A stretch of DNA of 64,000 bases. It comes from CBDCYS01 sp965226245. Lineage in GTDB: Bacteria; Acidobacteriota; Terriglobia; Bryobacterales; UBA6623. The notes under the pieces are model-generated. The model did not search any database. It was not told where the DNA came from and saw only the letters and a program-made list of their open reading frames with translations. Positions 17,706 to 26,026 of this stretch are shown piece by piece (within the stretch, counting starts at the first letter, position 1; every line of letters starts with the position of its first letter). The stretch is taken from contig CBDDCL010000015.1 of NCBI GenBank assembly GCA_965226245.1, positions 5,890,001 to 5,954,000 on the forward strand. Direction: 5' to 3'. Made by a program: the position numbers and the translations under genes.

Positions 17706-17756
17706 AGCGGTACAGCAGCGAGACTTCTAAGGAACCTCCTGCGTTCTCCTGCGTTA

Positions 17757-18068
17757 GCCCCAACACTCTTCATTTAGACTTAGAGTCCATGAGCTGCTCA
17801 CTTTGAGCCCGTCAGCCGCTCGTTGAGAGCCTTGAGCCGCGAAGCGGCGCCGGATCGTAGCCCATGGGTGGAGCGAAGCGGAACCCTGGGTCCGAAACCC
17901 TGCGGGGAGAAGCCCCGGACGCGGACGGGGCGCAGGAAAACAAACGGATGCGCGCGCCTCTGCCGCGGAGCGCTGTGTCGCGGGCGTTCATCGATGCCCA
18001 AAACAAGAGCACGCGCCATTCAACCAAGACCCTCTTCGGAACTGCTCACTGAACAGTATTGGCGCTAG
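17757..18068 (+). repeat. R3 MITE-like element, copy 1
   Basis: About 310 bp bounded by ccccaacactc at the left and acagtattggcgc at the right. Its interior (gtggagcgaagcggaaccct, gccccggac, ggggcgcagga, gatgccc-aacaaga-cacgcgcca) matches 41865-42139 in inverted orientation. The better-preserved copy has ends CCAATACTG and CAGTATTGG, i.e. terminal inverted repeats. No transposase frame is present. Confidence 0.7.
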
Positions 18069-18217
18069 CCCGCCTGGATCGCAACAACTTGGTATCCGAC
18101 CTTACAGGCACAGGATACTCCGAGCTGGCACCCGGTTCCATCACCGCCTTGGCTCGCCAACGCGAGCCCCTCGCTCATGGGGAAGGGGCGGCAAAGCTTT
18201 TGAAATGCCTGAGAAGG

Positions 18218-18306
18218 TGGTGCGCAAGAGAGGACTTGAACCTCCACCCGGAGTGAACCGGACTAGGACCTGAACCTAGCGCGTCTGCCAATTCCGCCAC
18301 TTGCGC
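18218..18306 (-). tRNA. tRNA-Leu (anticodon CAG)
   Basis: The minus strand folds as a class II tRNA. The acceptor stem is GCGCAAG paired with CTTGCGC, the D-loop region is TGGCGGAATTGGCAGACGCG, and the anticodon stem-loop is CTAGG-TTCAGGT-CCTAG with anticodon CAG. A long variable arm (GTCCGGTTCACTCCGGG) follows, then the T-arm GGAGGTTCAAGTCCTC. Discriminator A is followed by an encoded CCA at 18218-18220. It decodes CUG leucine codons. Confidence 0.95.
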
Positions 18307-19018
18307 ATTTTAATTCAATAACTTGCGAGCACTGGAGTCGGCACCAGAACCTTCGGGCCTTGTCGCAGGCCGATTCAACTTCAGCCAAGTGCCGTTCCAG
18401 TTTTGCCGCTGCGTTATGAAGATCACGTTCACTGACAATATTGTACCTATCAAAGGCGCAGAGTGTTTTCATCCACCGATAGCCATGACCACTGGCTCGG
18501 TCGCCCCTGCTCTAACGAGATCCCTTGCCCCTGCGCGGCGCAGGCCGTGAAAGATACGCTTGGGACCGGCAGGATTGCCGGCCCCTGCATTTTGTTGCGC
18601 CGCATTATGTCGCGGGATGCAGTAGGCTACAATCTCCCTGCGGTCGTGCTTCCAATCGTTCAAGCACGGGCGATCGAAAAGGGGCACGAGATGTTACAGA
18701 CAAGCCGGCGCCGTTTGCCGCAATTTCTCGCCTGTGGCCTGCTAGCTGTCTCCAGTGCCGTGTTCCCGGGGTGCTCCAGCGAGCCGCTGGCGCAGCCCGA
18801 GGCCGCCAAACCGAACATTCTTTTCATCCTCGTCGACGACCTCGGATGGGCGGACGTAGGGTGCTTCGGGAGCAAGCTCCACGAGACCCCGAATATCGAC
18901 CGCTTGGCTTCTCAGGGGATGAAGTTCACCAACGCTTACGCGGCTTGCCCGGTGTGCTCGCCGACGCGGGCCAGCATCATGACCGGCCGGTATCCAGTGC
19001 GCCAAGGGATCACGAATT

Positions 19019-20046
19019 GATGGGGTATTTAGTTGACTCCAGTAGCCACTACATCTTGGGGGTGGGGGTGCCGGCCCTGGTGGCCTCGACCATTGTCTTA
19101 TAGGGAGCAGGGTCGGCGGCGACCGCCTGCTGGAGGAGGCGATAGAAAAGTTTGCCGCGCGACCGTGAGGTCCGCCGGTTGAAGCGGAACGTGAACTCGT
19201 CCAGGTAGTAGTCCAAATACTCGTGACTGACAGCCCCCTGGTGGGTCCCCAACAGCCAGCGCTTTAGCAGAGAGGCGACACGATGGACTCTCGGCAGCAG
19301 CTTACTCGCCGATTGCCGCTTCCCGCGCAGCACGGTGACTTCATGGCGGTATCCTTTGTTCTCCAATCCCGCATAGCCTTCCCAGCCGTCGGTGTGCACG
19401 AGGCTGCCAGGTTGGATAGCTTCTTCGACAAAGGCTTCCAAGCTCGCCGCTGAGGCATCCGCGATCCGACGGAGCCGGATGCGACCCATACCGCGCCCAT
19501 CCTCCTCGGCAGCAACCGCAACTAACGCTTTGCCAACCATTTCGCGACCTCGGACGCCCTCTTCGACTCCGCCCACATACGTTTCGTCCACCTCCACCCG
19601 GCCGACCAGCCGATTGCGACCGGGGCGCACCATGGCGCGGCGGAACTTGTGCAGCCAGGTCCAGGCGGTTACATAGCTACCCAAACCCAAGACCCGCTGC
19701 AACTCCAGCGCGCTGGCCCCGCCTTTTTGCGTTGTCACCCACCAAGCCGCCCGGAACCACAACGTCAAGGGCTTGCGGGTGTCCTGGAAAATCGTGCCCG
19801 CCGTCACCGAGGCCTGGTAACCGCAGTCGGCGCAGAGCAGCAGATTGCGTTTGCTGGCCCATGAGGACTGGATCCCACAGCGCGGGCACACGAACCCCTC
19901 CGGCCAGCGCAGCTTCAGCAGGTACTCCCGGCACGCCTCCTCGGTCGAGAATCGAGCTTCCAACTCGACGAGGTTTCGGGGGTAGTCCTCCTTCATGCCC
20001 CCAACCACAACATATTGTGGCTACTGGAGTCAACTAAATACCCCAT
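19019..20046. mobile_element. IS1595-family insertion sequence (intact)
   Basis: About 1028 bp. The ends carry perfect inverted repeats beginning ggggtatttagttgactcca and continuing gtagccac. The flanks repeat the target sequence CACGAATT (19011-19018 and 20047-20054; the last base is ambiguous), matching the 8-bp duplication typical of the IS1595 family. One complete transposase gene lies inside. A decayed relative is at 36634-36993. Confidence 0.9.
19049..20008 (-). CDS. IS1595-family transposase
   Basis: A 319-residue transposase. It has an N-terminal zinc ribbon (FVCPRCGIQ and LLCADCGYQ) followed by the TAGTIFQDTRKPLTLWF helix region typical of IS1595/ISXO2 transposases. The DDE-type catalytic core has first Asp in GRVEVDETYVGG, second Asp in LVHTDGWEGY and the last acidic or Asn region in EYLDYYLDEFTFRFNRR. 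All three catalytic blocks are present, there are no stops, and the reading frame fills the space between the inverted repeats, so the element looks recently active. It sits antisense to the sulfatase it disrupts. Confidence 0.92.
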   Translation of the reverse strand: MVGGMKEDYPRNLVELEARFSTEEACREYLLKLRWPEGFVCPRCGIQSSWASKRNLLLCADCGYQASVTAGTIFQDTRKPLTLWFRAAWWVTTQKGGASALELQRVLGLGSYVTAWTWLHKFRRAMVRPGRNRLVGRVEVDETYVGGVEEGVRGREMVGKALVAVAAEEDGRGMGRIRLRRIADASAASLEAFVEEAIQPGSLVHTDGWEGYAGLENKGYRHEVTVLRGKRQSASKLLPRVHRVASLLKRWLLGTHQGAVSHEYLDYYLDEFTFRFNRRTSRSRGKLFYRLLQQAVAADPAPYKTMVEATRAGTPTPKM

Positions 20047-21202
20047 CACGAATTATATCCGGGGCGACCACCGCTTGCCCTACTCCGCCGTGATTCCTCC
20101 GAAGAACGAATATCAACTGCCGCTTGAAGAGGTAACGATCGCCGAAGCACTGCGAGGCGCCGGGTACGCCACGGGGCATATCGGCAAGTGGCACCTCGGT
20201 GACGAAGGCTTCCTGCCGCAGGATCAGGGGTTCGACTACAACTATGCGGGAACGCGCAGCGGTATGCCGCGCAGCTTCTTCTTCCCCCAATGGAGGGGAA
20301 ATCCGCCCGTGGAAGCGCAAGAAGGTGAATACCTGCCCGATCACCTGACCGGCCATGCCTTGGAGTTTATTGAAGGCAATCAGGACAAGCCGTTCTTTCT
20401 CTATCTGCCGTTCTACGCCGTTCACATTCCGATCGAGGCCAAACAAGAGCATGTCAAGAAGTTCGAAGCCAAGCTCACTCCAGGCCTGGTTCCCGGCCAA
20501 GACCAGCACAACCCGATCTACGCCGGGATGATCTACAGCGTGGATGAAAACATCGGCCGTTTGGTGGACAAGCTCGATGAACTTGGAATCACCGGCAACA
20601 CGATCATATTCTTCATGTCCGACAACGGCGGCCTGAACTCACCCGAGTGGAAGAACGAGCCCGTCACTTCGAATGCACCGCTTCGCAACGGCAAGGGCCA
20701 CCTCTATGAAGGCGGCATTCGCGAGCCGCTGATCATCAAGTGGCCCGGGGTCGCCGCGCCGGGCAGCACGTCCGATGTTCCCGTAAACAGCGTTGACTTT
20801 TTCCCGACAATGCTGGGAATGGCCGGCGCCTGGAAATCGCGTATCACTTCGATCGAACTGGACGGGGTGAACCTCGAACCGTTGCTGAAGCAACAGGGCT
20901 CCCTCGCCGCGCGCGAGCTTTACTGGCACTATCCTCACTACAGCAACCAGCTCGGCCGGCCGGGCGGAGCGGTGCGTCAGGGTGATTTCAAGCTGATCGA
21001 GTTCTACGACGACGACAGCCTGGAGCTTTACAATCTCGAGGATGGCATCGGGGAGACGAACAATCTTGCCGAGGCCATGCCGGACAAGGTGAAGGAGTTA
21101 AGGGGATTGCTGGACGCCTGGCGCAAATCGGTGGGAGCGAAGATGCCGGCTCCCAACCCGGATTACGATCCGGAACGGGCGGACCTGCGGGTGAGGCCTT
21201 GA

Positions 21203-21498
21203 ATTGAATGATCCGCTGACCAAGGTGGAAAGTTCGGAAAGCAGCAGCAGAGCCCCAGGCGGCAGCCTGGGGGCAAGTCCAGGTCAAGTCCGCAGACGCA
21301 ACACCTTACGTTTGGCAAGGATCCACTTCATTCGGTACTGACGGTCAAGGCTGGTTTGTCTTCGCTTACCAGTCCACGGTCCGGCCACGCCTCTGTCCGG
21401 TCGCCTGAAGGTTCTGCCATAATCGGTAGCGATTTATCTATACAGGTGCTCATAAGCGGAAAGCTACACCACAGCCGCAAACAAATCAGGCCGAATCG
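21203..21498. other. Convergent intergenic region with a strong hairpin
   Basis: Lies between the convergent ends of the sulfatase remnant and the symporter. CCCCAGGC-GGCA-GCCTGGGG at 21253-21272 is a near-perfect stem-loop but is not followed by a T run, so it is terminator-like or another small repeat. No gene is seen. Confidence 0.5.
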
Positions 21499-23049
21499 CT
21501 ACCTGCCCGCTCTGGCAACCCTGGCTGCGATTGCTTTGTTGGCAAAGATCAAAATTGCCAGCACGACACCAAACTGAAACAGCACCGTGCCTACGTTAAA
21601 AACATTCTCCGGATCAAATGGCTTGAACCAGCCGGTTGGGTCGTCGCGCCATGACTGGTAGAGGAACCAGCCCAGCAAGATGACGGCTTGCGCGGGTACG
21701 AGGAGTCCGATCACCCAGTCCCACCAGCGCCCGACGGAAATATCGGAGTCATCGTGATTCAGGTGCCCCTGGCGAAAGCGCGTCACGCCGTGGACCATGA
21801 CCGAGACCGCGAAAAACAGCCCGGATAGCACCAGCGCCACGCCCCACACCCAGTCCTGGTTGTCAAGCACGCCCATCCAGAGCGCGGAGGGCACTCCCAG
21901 CAAAAACCCGCCAACGCCCACGATTTTGATGGCGCGGGCTCGCGCCACGCCGGCGTCCAGCAGCGCCCGCGTGGCGACTTCGACCATGGCGATCAAGCTC
22001 GTGAAGGCCGCCAAGCTCAGCGCCGTGAAAAACAGCACCATGAAAAACGAGCCGAATTTCATGGTCTTGAACAATTGGGGCATCCAGATGAAAGTGATGC
22101 CGGTATTGCCTTCGGAGAAGATCGTCTCCTGGAGCAGGTCCGCCGAGAAGGGCCGGTTGGAGGCGACGGCCTCTTGCAACCCCCCGAGGCCTTTGAGCGC
22201 CACTGGATTGACGGCGGCATTCTCCATCAACTGAGGGACGACGGAGAAGACCGTACAGAACACCATGATGGCGGCCAGCAGCGATATGCAATTGTTGGCG
22301 ACCGGCAGGACGAAGGCGTTGAGGGCCGTGTCCTCGCGCTCCCGCAGATAGGCGGCGTAGCAAAGCACCAGCCCCCAGCCGGCACCAGTGTCCCAGGCGT
22401 TCTGCACCAGCGCTTCGATCCAGATTCTTGCATCCCAGAGGCGGGCGACATCGACGGTGAACAGGTAGAAAAGCCCCTCCGAGGCGCCGGGAAGCAGCAG
22501 TGCGCGGCCCGTCAGGATCAGCACTAAGACAATGAGGCTGGGCACCAAAATCAGCCCGATCTTTTCGATCGCGTTCACGCCCCGCGCGACCACCAGCACG
22601 GCGAGACCGATCATCACTCCGTGGGTAACGACCGGCCAAGCCGACCCGGTGAACTCCAGCCAGAATACCCCTGGCGAGTCCCCGGGCACCTCTCCCGCCA
22701 ACGAAGCGAGCATGTACCGCAGGGTCCAGCCGGCGACGACCGAGTAGTAGAACATGATCGCCGTGGCAATCCAGACAATGAATGCCCCCATCCAGGCCCA
22801 CCGCGGCCCCATCATTTCGATGAACGCCTTGATAGGACCCGAGCGCGTTTTGCGTCCCATCCCGAACTCGAGCAGGATCAGGGGAATGGACCACAGCAGC
22901 AGAAAGACGACCCAGGCAACCAGGAACTCGCCGCCCCCGTTTTTGGCGGCAATGCGAGGAAATCGCCAGATATTCCCTGTCCCGACTGCCATGCCCAGCA
23001 TGGCCAGCATCATGCCGATCCGCGACCCGAAGCGCTCCGGTTGACTCAT
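21499..23049 (-). CDS. Sodium-dependent symporter, SNF (neurotransmitter:sodium symporter) family
   Basis: A 516-residue inner-membrane transporter with about 12 hydrophobic segments. TM1 has the family signature (GMMLAMLGMAVGTGNIWRFP, then RIAAKNGGGEF), where the unwound GxGN region binds Na+ and substrate as in LeuT. Later blocks such as FYYSVVAGWTLRYML and NAWDTGAGWGLVLCYAAYL are also typical. It imports an amino acid or related compound with sodium; the substrate is unknown. I start at ATG 23049 (MSQPERFGSRIG), directly before TM1. The frame stays open upstream only because it reads through a 9-bp tandem repeat array as (QQLNSSTA)n, which is unlikely to be translated. Confidence 0.9.
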   Translation of the reverse strand: MSQPERFGSRIGMMLAMLGMAVGTGNIWRFPRIAAKNGGGEFLVAWVVFLLLWSIPLILLEFGMGRKTRSGPIKAFIEMMGPRWAWMGAFIVWIATAIMFYYSVVAGWTLRYMLASLAGEVPGDSPGVFWLEFTGSAWPVVTHGVMIGLAVLVVARGVNAIEKIGLILVPSLIVLVLILTGRALLLPGASEGLFYLFTVDVARLWDARIWIEALVQNAWDTGAGWGLVLCYAAYLREREDTALNAFVLPVANNCISLLAAIMVFCTVFSVVPQLMENAAVNPVALKGLGGLQEAVASNRPFSADLLQETIFSEGNTGITFIWMPQLFKTMKFGSFFMVLFFTALSLAAFTSLIAMVEVATRALLDAGVARARAIKIVGVGGFLLGVPSALWMGVLDNQDWVWGVALVLSGLFFAVSVMVHGVTRFRQGHLNHDDSDISVGRWWDWVIGLLVPAQAVILLGWFLYQSWRDDPTGWFKPFDPENVFNVGTVLFQFGVVLAILIFANKAIAARVARAGR

Positions 23050-23070
23050 ATGTGGATGGCCTATATAGTG

Positions 23071-23230
23071 TGAGCCGTTGAGCCGTTGAGCCGTTGAGCT
23101 GTTGAGCTGTTGAGCTGTTGAGCTGTTGAGCTGTTGAGCTGTTGAGCTGTTGAGCTGTTGAGCTGTTGAGCTGTTGAGCTGTTGAGCTGTTGAGCTGTTG
23201 AGCTGTTGAGCTGTTGAGCTGTTGAGCCGT
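23071..23230. repeat. 9-bp tandem repeat array (about 17 units)
   Basis: Uninterrupted units of tgagctgtt, with a few tgagccgtt variants at both ends. The array lies just upstream of the symporter start and forms the expanded end of repeat R4 copy A. The reverse strand has no stop in any frame, which creates the spurious (QQLNSSTA)n extension. Copy number is likely to vary between strains by slippage. Confidence 0.95.
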
Positions 23231-23305
23231 TGATCGAGGGCGGGGGCACAAGCTGCTCGACACTTCACGAATGAAAGCCGGCTCAACCGCTCAACGGAAC
23301 AACGT
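23222..23305 (+). repeat. R4 dispersed repeat, copy A
   Basis: Core gatcgagggcgggggcacaa followed by gctgc-cggcacttcacgaatga and a tail of gctcaaccgctcaacggaac units. It matches 23837-23948 (direct) and 25893-26026 (inverted). The adjacent tandem array is an expansion of its gttgagc unit. Confidence 0.85.
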
Positions 23306-23307
23306 CA

Positions 23308-23835
23308 GTGTACCCCAGCCCTGTTAAGCTGGATTCAGTGGCAACTCAGACTCTCATCTCGGTCGAGGACTACTTGAGAACGGCCTACAAACCGGACGCG
23401 GAATACGTGGACGGCCATATCGTCGAGCGCGGCATGCCCGAAACCCCTCATAGCGCGGTGCAAGTCCGCCTTGTTCAACTGTTCACGCCGTTGAGCCGTG
23501 ATCATCACCTTCACCTGATGACCGAACTTCGGATGCGCATTGCGCCAGCACGCATTCGTATCCCCGACTTCGCTGTGTTTCAGGAAAAACCCGCCGAACT
23601 CGTCCCTTCGCAGCCACCACTGATTGTGGTTGAAATTGTTTCGCGGGAGGATCGCCACACGGACATCGTTCAGAAGTTCGAAGACTATCGGTCCTGGGGC
23701 GTGCCCCACATCTGGCTGGCCGATCCCTGGCAGCGGCAGCTATCGGTTTACAGTGAAAACGGTTTGACAGCCGTCCGTTCATTCCAACTCGCCGGCTTCG
23801 ATCTGAAAATCACCGCGGCAGACATCTTCGACTAG
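23308..23835 (+). CDS. Uma2 family (DUF820) endonuclease-like protein
   Basis: A 175-residue protein of the Uma2/DUF820 family, which has the PD-(D/E)xK nuclease fold. Visible are the N-terminal SVEDYLRTAYKPDAEYVDGHIVE-type block (split here as SVEDYL and PDAEYVDGHIVE), the catalytic Asp in IRIPDFAVF, and the Glu in IVVEIVSRED, followed by KFEDYRSWGVPHIWLADP. Members are widespread in cyanobacteria, Planctomycetota and Acidobacteriota and often lie near mobile DNA; no target is known. The start is a GTG at 23308; a second GTG at 23338 is possible. It is flanked on both sides by direct copies of repeat R4, so it could have moved as a cassette. Confidence 0.85.
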   Translation: MYPSPVKLDSVATQTLISVEDYLRTAYKPDAEYVDGHIVERGMPETPHSAVQVRLVQLFTPLSRDHHLHLMTELRMRIAPARIRIPDFAVFQEKPAELVPSQPPLIVVEIVSREDRHTDIVQKFEDYRSWGVPHIWLADPWQRQLSVYSENGLTAVRSFQLAGFDLKITAADIFD

Positions 23836-23836
23836 T

Positions 23837-23948
23837 CCGTTGAGCGGTTGAGCCGTTGATCTGTTGATCGAGGGCGGGGGCACAAGCTGCCCGGCACTTC
23901 ACGAATGAGAGCCGGCTCAACGGAACAACGGCTCAACCGCTCAACGGA
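23837..23948 (+). repeat. R4 dispersed repeat, copy B
   Basis: Starts within a few bases of the Uma2 stop codon with gttgagcggttgagccgttg and carries the full core gatcgagggcgggggcacaa, then inverted tail units (ggctcaaccgctcaacgga). It is in direct orientation to copy A and inverted relative to copy C. Confidence 0.85.
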
Positions 23949-23990
23949 ATTATATTCTTTCCCTGCCCCGTGATAGAATGGTGGCCGTTC

Positions 23991-25016
23991 ATGCTAGGTC
24001 GCGTCGAAGCGGTCGACCTCGTCAAAGAATTCCGCACGTTCAAGCGCAAAGAAGGATTGTGGGGCGCGGTCCGCGATCTTTTCTCCCGCGAATACGTCAC
24101 TCTGCGGGCTGTCGATTCCATCTCCTTCAAGATCGAGCCGGGCGAAATGGTGGGCTACATTGGACCCAATGGCGCGGGGAAGTCGACGACGGTCAAGATG
24201 CTCAGCGGGATACTTGTTCCGACTGGGGGCTCGGTGGCGGCCAACGGCTTCGTTCCGTACAGGGATCGGCTGGCCTATACGCGTACGATCGGCGCCGTCT
24301 TTGGGCAGCGCACGCAGCTTTGGTGGGACATCGCGGTGGTCGAGTCCTTCCGTCTTCTGAAGAAGATTTACGAAGTCAGCGACGCCGACTACCAGGCTCG
24401 GATGGCTCGCTTCGACGAAATTCTCGAGATCAACCGCTACCTTCACCAGCCGGTCCGCAAGCTGAGTCTCGGTGAGCGGATGCGCTGCGACATGGCGGCG
24501 GCGCTGCTGCACAATCCGCCTTTATTGTTTCTCGACGAGCCCACGATCGGTCTGGACTTGCTGGCGAAGGAGAACATCCGGGCGTTTCTCAAAGAAGTGA
24601 ATCATGATTTCGGCACGACCGTTTTGCTGACGACGCACGACCTGTCCGACATCGAGGAGCTTTGCCGCAGGCTGATGATCATCGATCAGGGCTGCATTCT
24701 CTTCGACGGGCCGCTCGAGGAGTTGAAGAAAATGTTGTGGCGGCAGCACCAGATCCGTTTTGAGCTGAAGGACCGCCAGCAAGCGGCGGCCCTGGAGGCC
24801 TTGTCGCTGCCGAATGTCGAGATGGAACGAATCGACGACCTGACTTACAGGGCGCTTTTTGACCGCGGCGAGCACACCGTGGGAGAGGTGATCCGCTGGG
24901 TGGTCGCCGCGGTGGATGTGCGCGACATCTTCATCGAGGAAGAGTCGATCGAGAAAATCGTCAAGCGCGTCTACACGGGCCGTTTGATCCCCGAATTCGA
25001 AGGGTCACGTGTTTGA
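23991..25016 (+). CDS. ABC-2 type exporter ATP-binding protein
   Basis: A 341-residue ATPase. Walker A is GPNGAGKSTT, the Q-loop is within VFGQRTQLWWD, the ABC signature is LSLGERMR, Walker B is LLFLDEPTIGLD and the switch His is in LLTTHDLSD. The motifs VGYIGPNG, FGQRTQLWWD and GLDLLAKENIR match the subgroup that works with DUF990 (ABC2_membrane_6) permeases. The start is ATG 23991 (MLGRVEAVDLVKEF); a GTG at 23970 would add seven residues. The permease gene follows after 54 bp. The exported substrate is unknown. The pair is bracketed by inverted R4 copies. Confidence 0.92.
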   Translation: MLGRVEAVDLVKEFRTFKRKEGLWGAVRDLFSREYVTLRAVDSISFKIEPGEMVGYIGPNGAGKSTTVKMLSGILVPTGGSVAANGFVPYRDRLAYTRTIGAVFGQRTQLWWDIAVVESFRLLKKIYEVSDADYQARMARFDEILEINRYLHQPVRKLSLGERMRCDMAAALLHNPPLLFLDEPTIGLDLLAKENIRAFLKEVNHDFGTTVLLTTHDLSDIEELCRRLMIIDQGCILFDGPLEELKKMLWRQHQIRFELKDRQQAAALEALSLPNVEMERIDDLTYRALFDRGEHTVGEVIRWVVAAVDVRDIFIEEESIEKIVKRVYTGRLIPEFEGSRV

Positions 25017-25070
25017 ACAGCCCCCGCGCCGGATATAGCCTGAATCACAAGACCCGAAGCGCAAGATCGA

Positions 25071-25892
25071 ATGACCGCTGCCGCTCTCCCCCGCCCGATG
25101 AGGAACTACCTGGAGTATTCCCGGCTGGGCTTCGTCAACATTCTCGCGTTTCGGCTGCGCTACTACACCGGGATCGTCACCTATCTGATCAACGTCACGG
25201 TCTACTACTATATTTGGAAAGCGCTGTACGCGACCGACCCGGACTTCGCGCGGGGCTTCACCTTCGAGGAGATGGTCACCTACGTCGCGGTGGGCTGGGT
25301 GATCCGGTCAGTCTACTTCAACAACATCGACCACAACATGGCGGCGGATGTCGTGGAGGGCAAGATCGCTCTTTCGATGCTGAAGCCGGTAAGTATTCAG
25401 ACGATGTATCTGGGCCGTGCTTTGGGTGAGGCGGGGTTTCGGCTCGTCATGCTGACCGCGCCGGCGGCCATCGTGATTTCGCTCGTTTTCCCCGTGCTGG
25501 GACCTGCCAGCGTGGGGCATTTTTCACTGTTCCTTCTGTCGCTGGTCGGCAGCGTTTTTCTGACGGGGGCGATCAACTTCGTCATTGGCTGCTTCGCCGT
25601 GAGGATGAAGTCGATCCTGGGGTTGCTGCGGGCCAAATTCTTCGTACAGGAATTATTGTCGGGGCTGCTGGTGCCCATGACGATGTTTCCCCCGGCGGCC
25701 CGGACCGTTCTGTCGTACCTGCCGTTTCAGCACATCGCCTACACGCCGCTGCGGATCTATCTGGGCAAGCTGGAAGGCATGGAAATCGCCGAAGCGATCG
25801 TGATTCAGGCCCTGTGGGCTTCCCTCATCATGGCCTGCGGAGCAAAGTTCTGGACTTTCATGGTCAGGAAGGTCACGATTCACGGGGGTTAG
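25071..25892 (+). CDS. ABC-2 type permease, DUF990 (ABC2_membrane_6) family
   Basis: A 273-residue membrane protein with six predicted helices (for example FRLRYYTGIVTYLINVTVYY, LVMLTAPAAIVISLVFPVLG, LFLLSLVGSVFLTGAINFVI, IVIQALWASLIMACGAKF). Blocks such as GKIALSMLKPVSIQTMYLGR and LLSGLLVPMTMFPP are characteristic of DUF990 permeases. It would form the channel of the exporter with the upstream ATPase. In most genomes such ATPases are followed by two different permeases; here only one is present and repeat R4 copy C begins right after its stop codon. It might act as a homodimer, or the second subunit is lost or elsewhere. Confidence 0.88.
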   Translation: MTAAALPRPMRNYLEYSRLGFVNILAFRLRYYTGIVTYLINVTVYYYIWKALYATDPDFARGFTFEEMVTYVAVGWVIRSVYFNNIDHNMAADVVEGKIALSMLKPVSIQTMYLGRALGEAGFRLVMLTAPAAIVISLVFPVLGPASVGHFSLFLLSLVGSVFLTGAINFVIGCFAVRMKSILGLLRAKFFVQELLSGLLVPMTMFPPAARTVLSYLPFQHIAYTPLRIYLGKLEGMEIAEAIVIQALWASLIMACGAKFWTFMVRKVTIHGG

Positions 25893-26026
25893 CTCCGTTG
25901 AGCGGTTGAGCGGTTGTTCCGTTGAGCCGGCTCTTATTCGTAAAGTGCCGGGCAGCTTGCGCCCCCGCCCTCGATCAACGGCTCAGCAGATCAACGGCTC
26001 AACCGATCAACGGCTCAACGGAACAG
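25893..26026 (-). repeat. R4 dispersed repeat, copy C (inverted)
   Basis: Fills the space between two convergent stop codons (25892 and 26027). The core is the reverse complement of copies A and B (gcccccgccctcgatcaacg) with variable numbers of ggctcaacggatcaac-type units on both sides. The FkbM gene's TAG abuts the element. Confidence 0.85.

Larger units (their letters stand above)
18691..21202 (+). pseudogene. Lipoprotein arylsulfatase interrupted by an IS1595-family element
   Basis: Coding parts are 18691-19018 and 20048-21202; removing the element restores one frame (QGITN joined to YIRGDHRL) of about 490 residues. The N-terminal part has a lipoprotein signal (LLAVSSAVFPGC), the family opening NILFILVDDLGWADVGCFG with metal-binding Asp pair, and the formylglycine motif CSPTRASIMTGR. 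The C-terminal part has GHIGKWHLG, the metal-ligand block FFMSDNGG and a typical sulfatase tail. The intact enzyme would hydrolyse sulfate esters outside the cytoplasm after Cys-to-formylglycine maturation. With the insertion, neither piece holds a complete active site. The start is ATG 18691, with aaaggggcac upstream. No maturase gene is nearby. Confidence 0.9.

Noticed and set aside
21253..21272. Rho-independent terminator after the sulfatase
   Set aside because: The stem is strong but no T run follows on either strand, so I list it only as a hairpin.
23071..23230. Regular array resembling a CRISPR
   Set aside because: The units are 9 bp, contiguous and have no unique spacers; there are no cas genes. 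It is a simple tandem repeat.
21863..23286. Long frames reading the 9-bp array as (QQLNSSTA)n at the symporter's N-terminus
   Set aside because: The array has no stop codons on the minus strand, so frames extend through it by default. The symporter family begins at the MSQPERFGSR segment.
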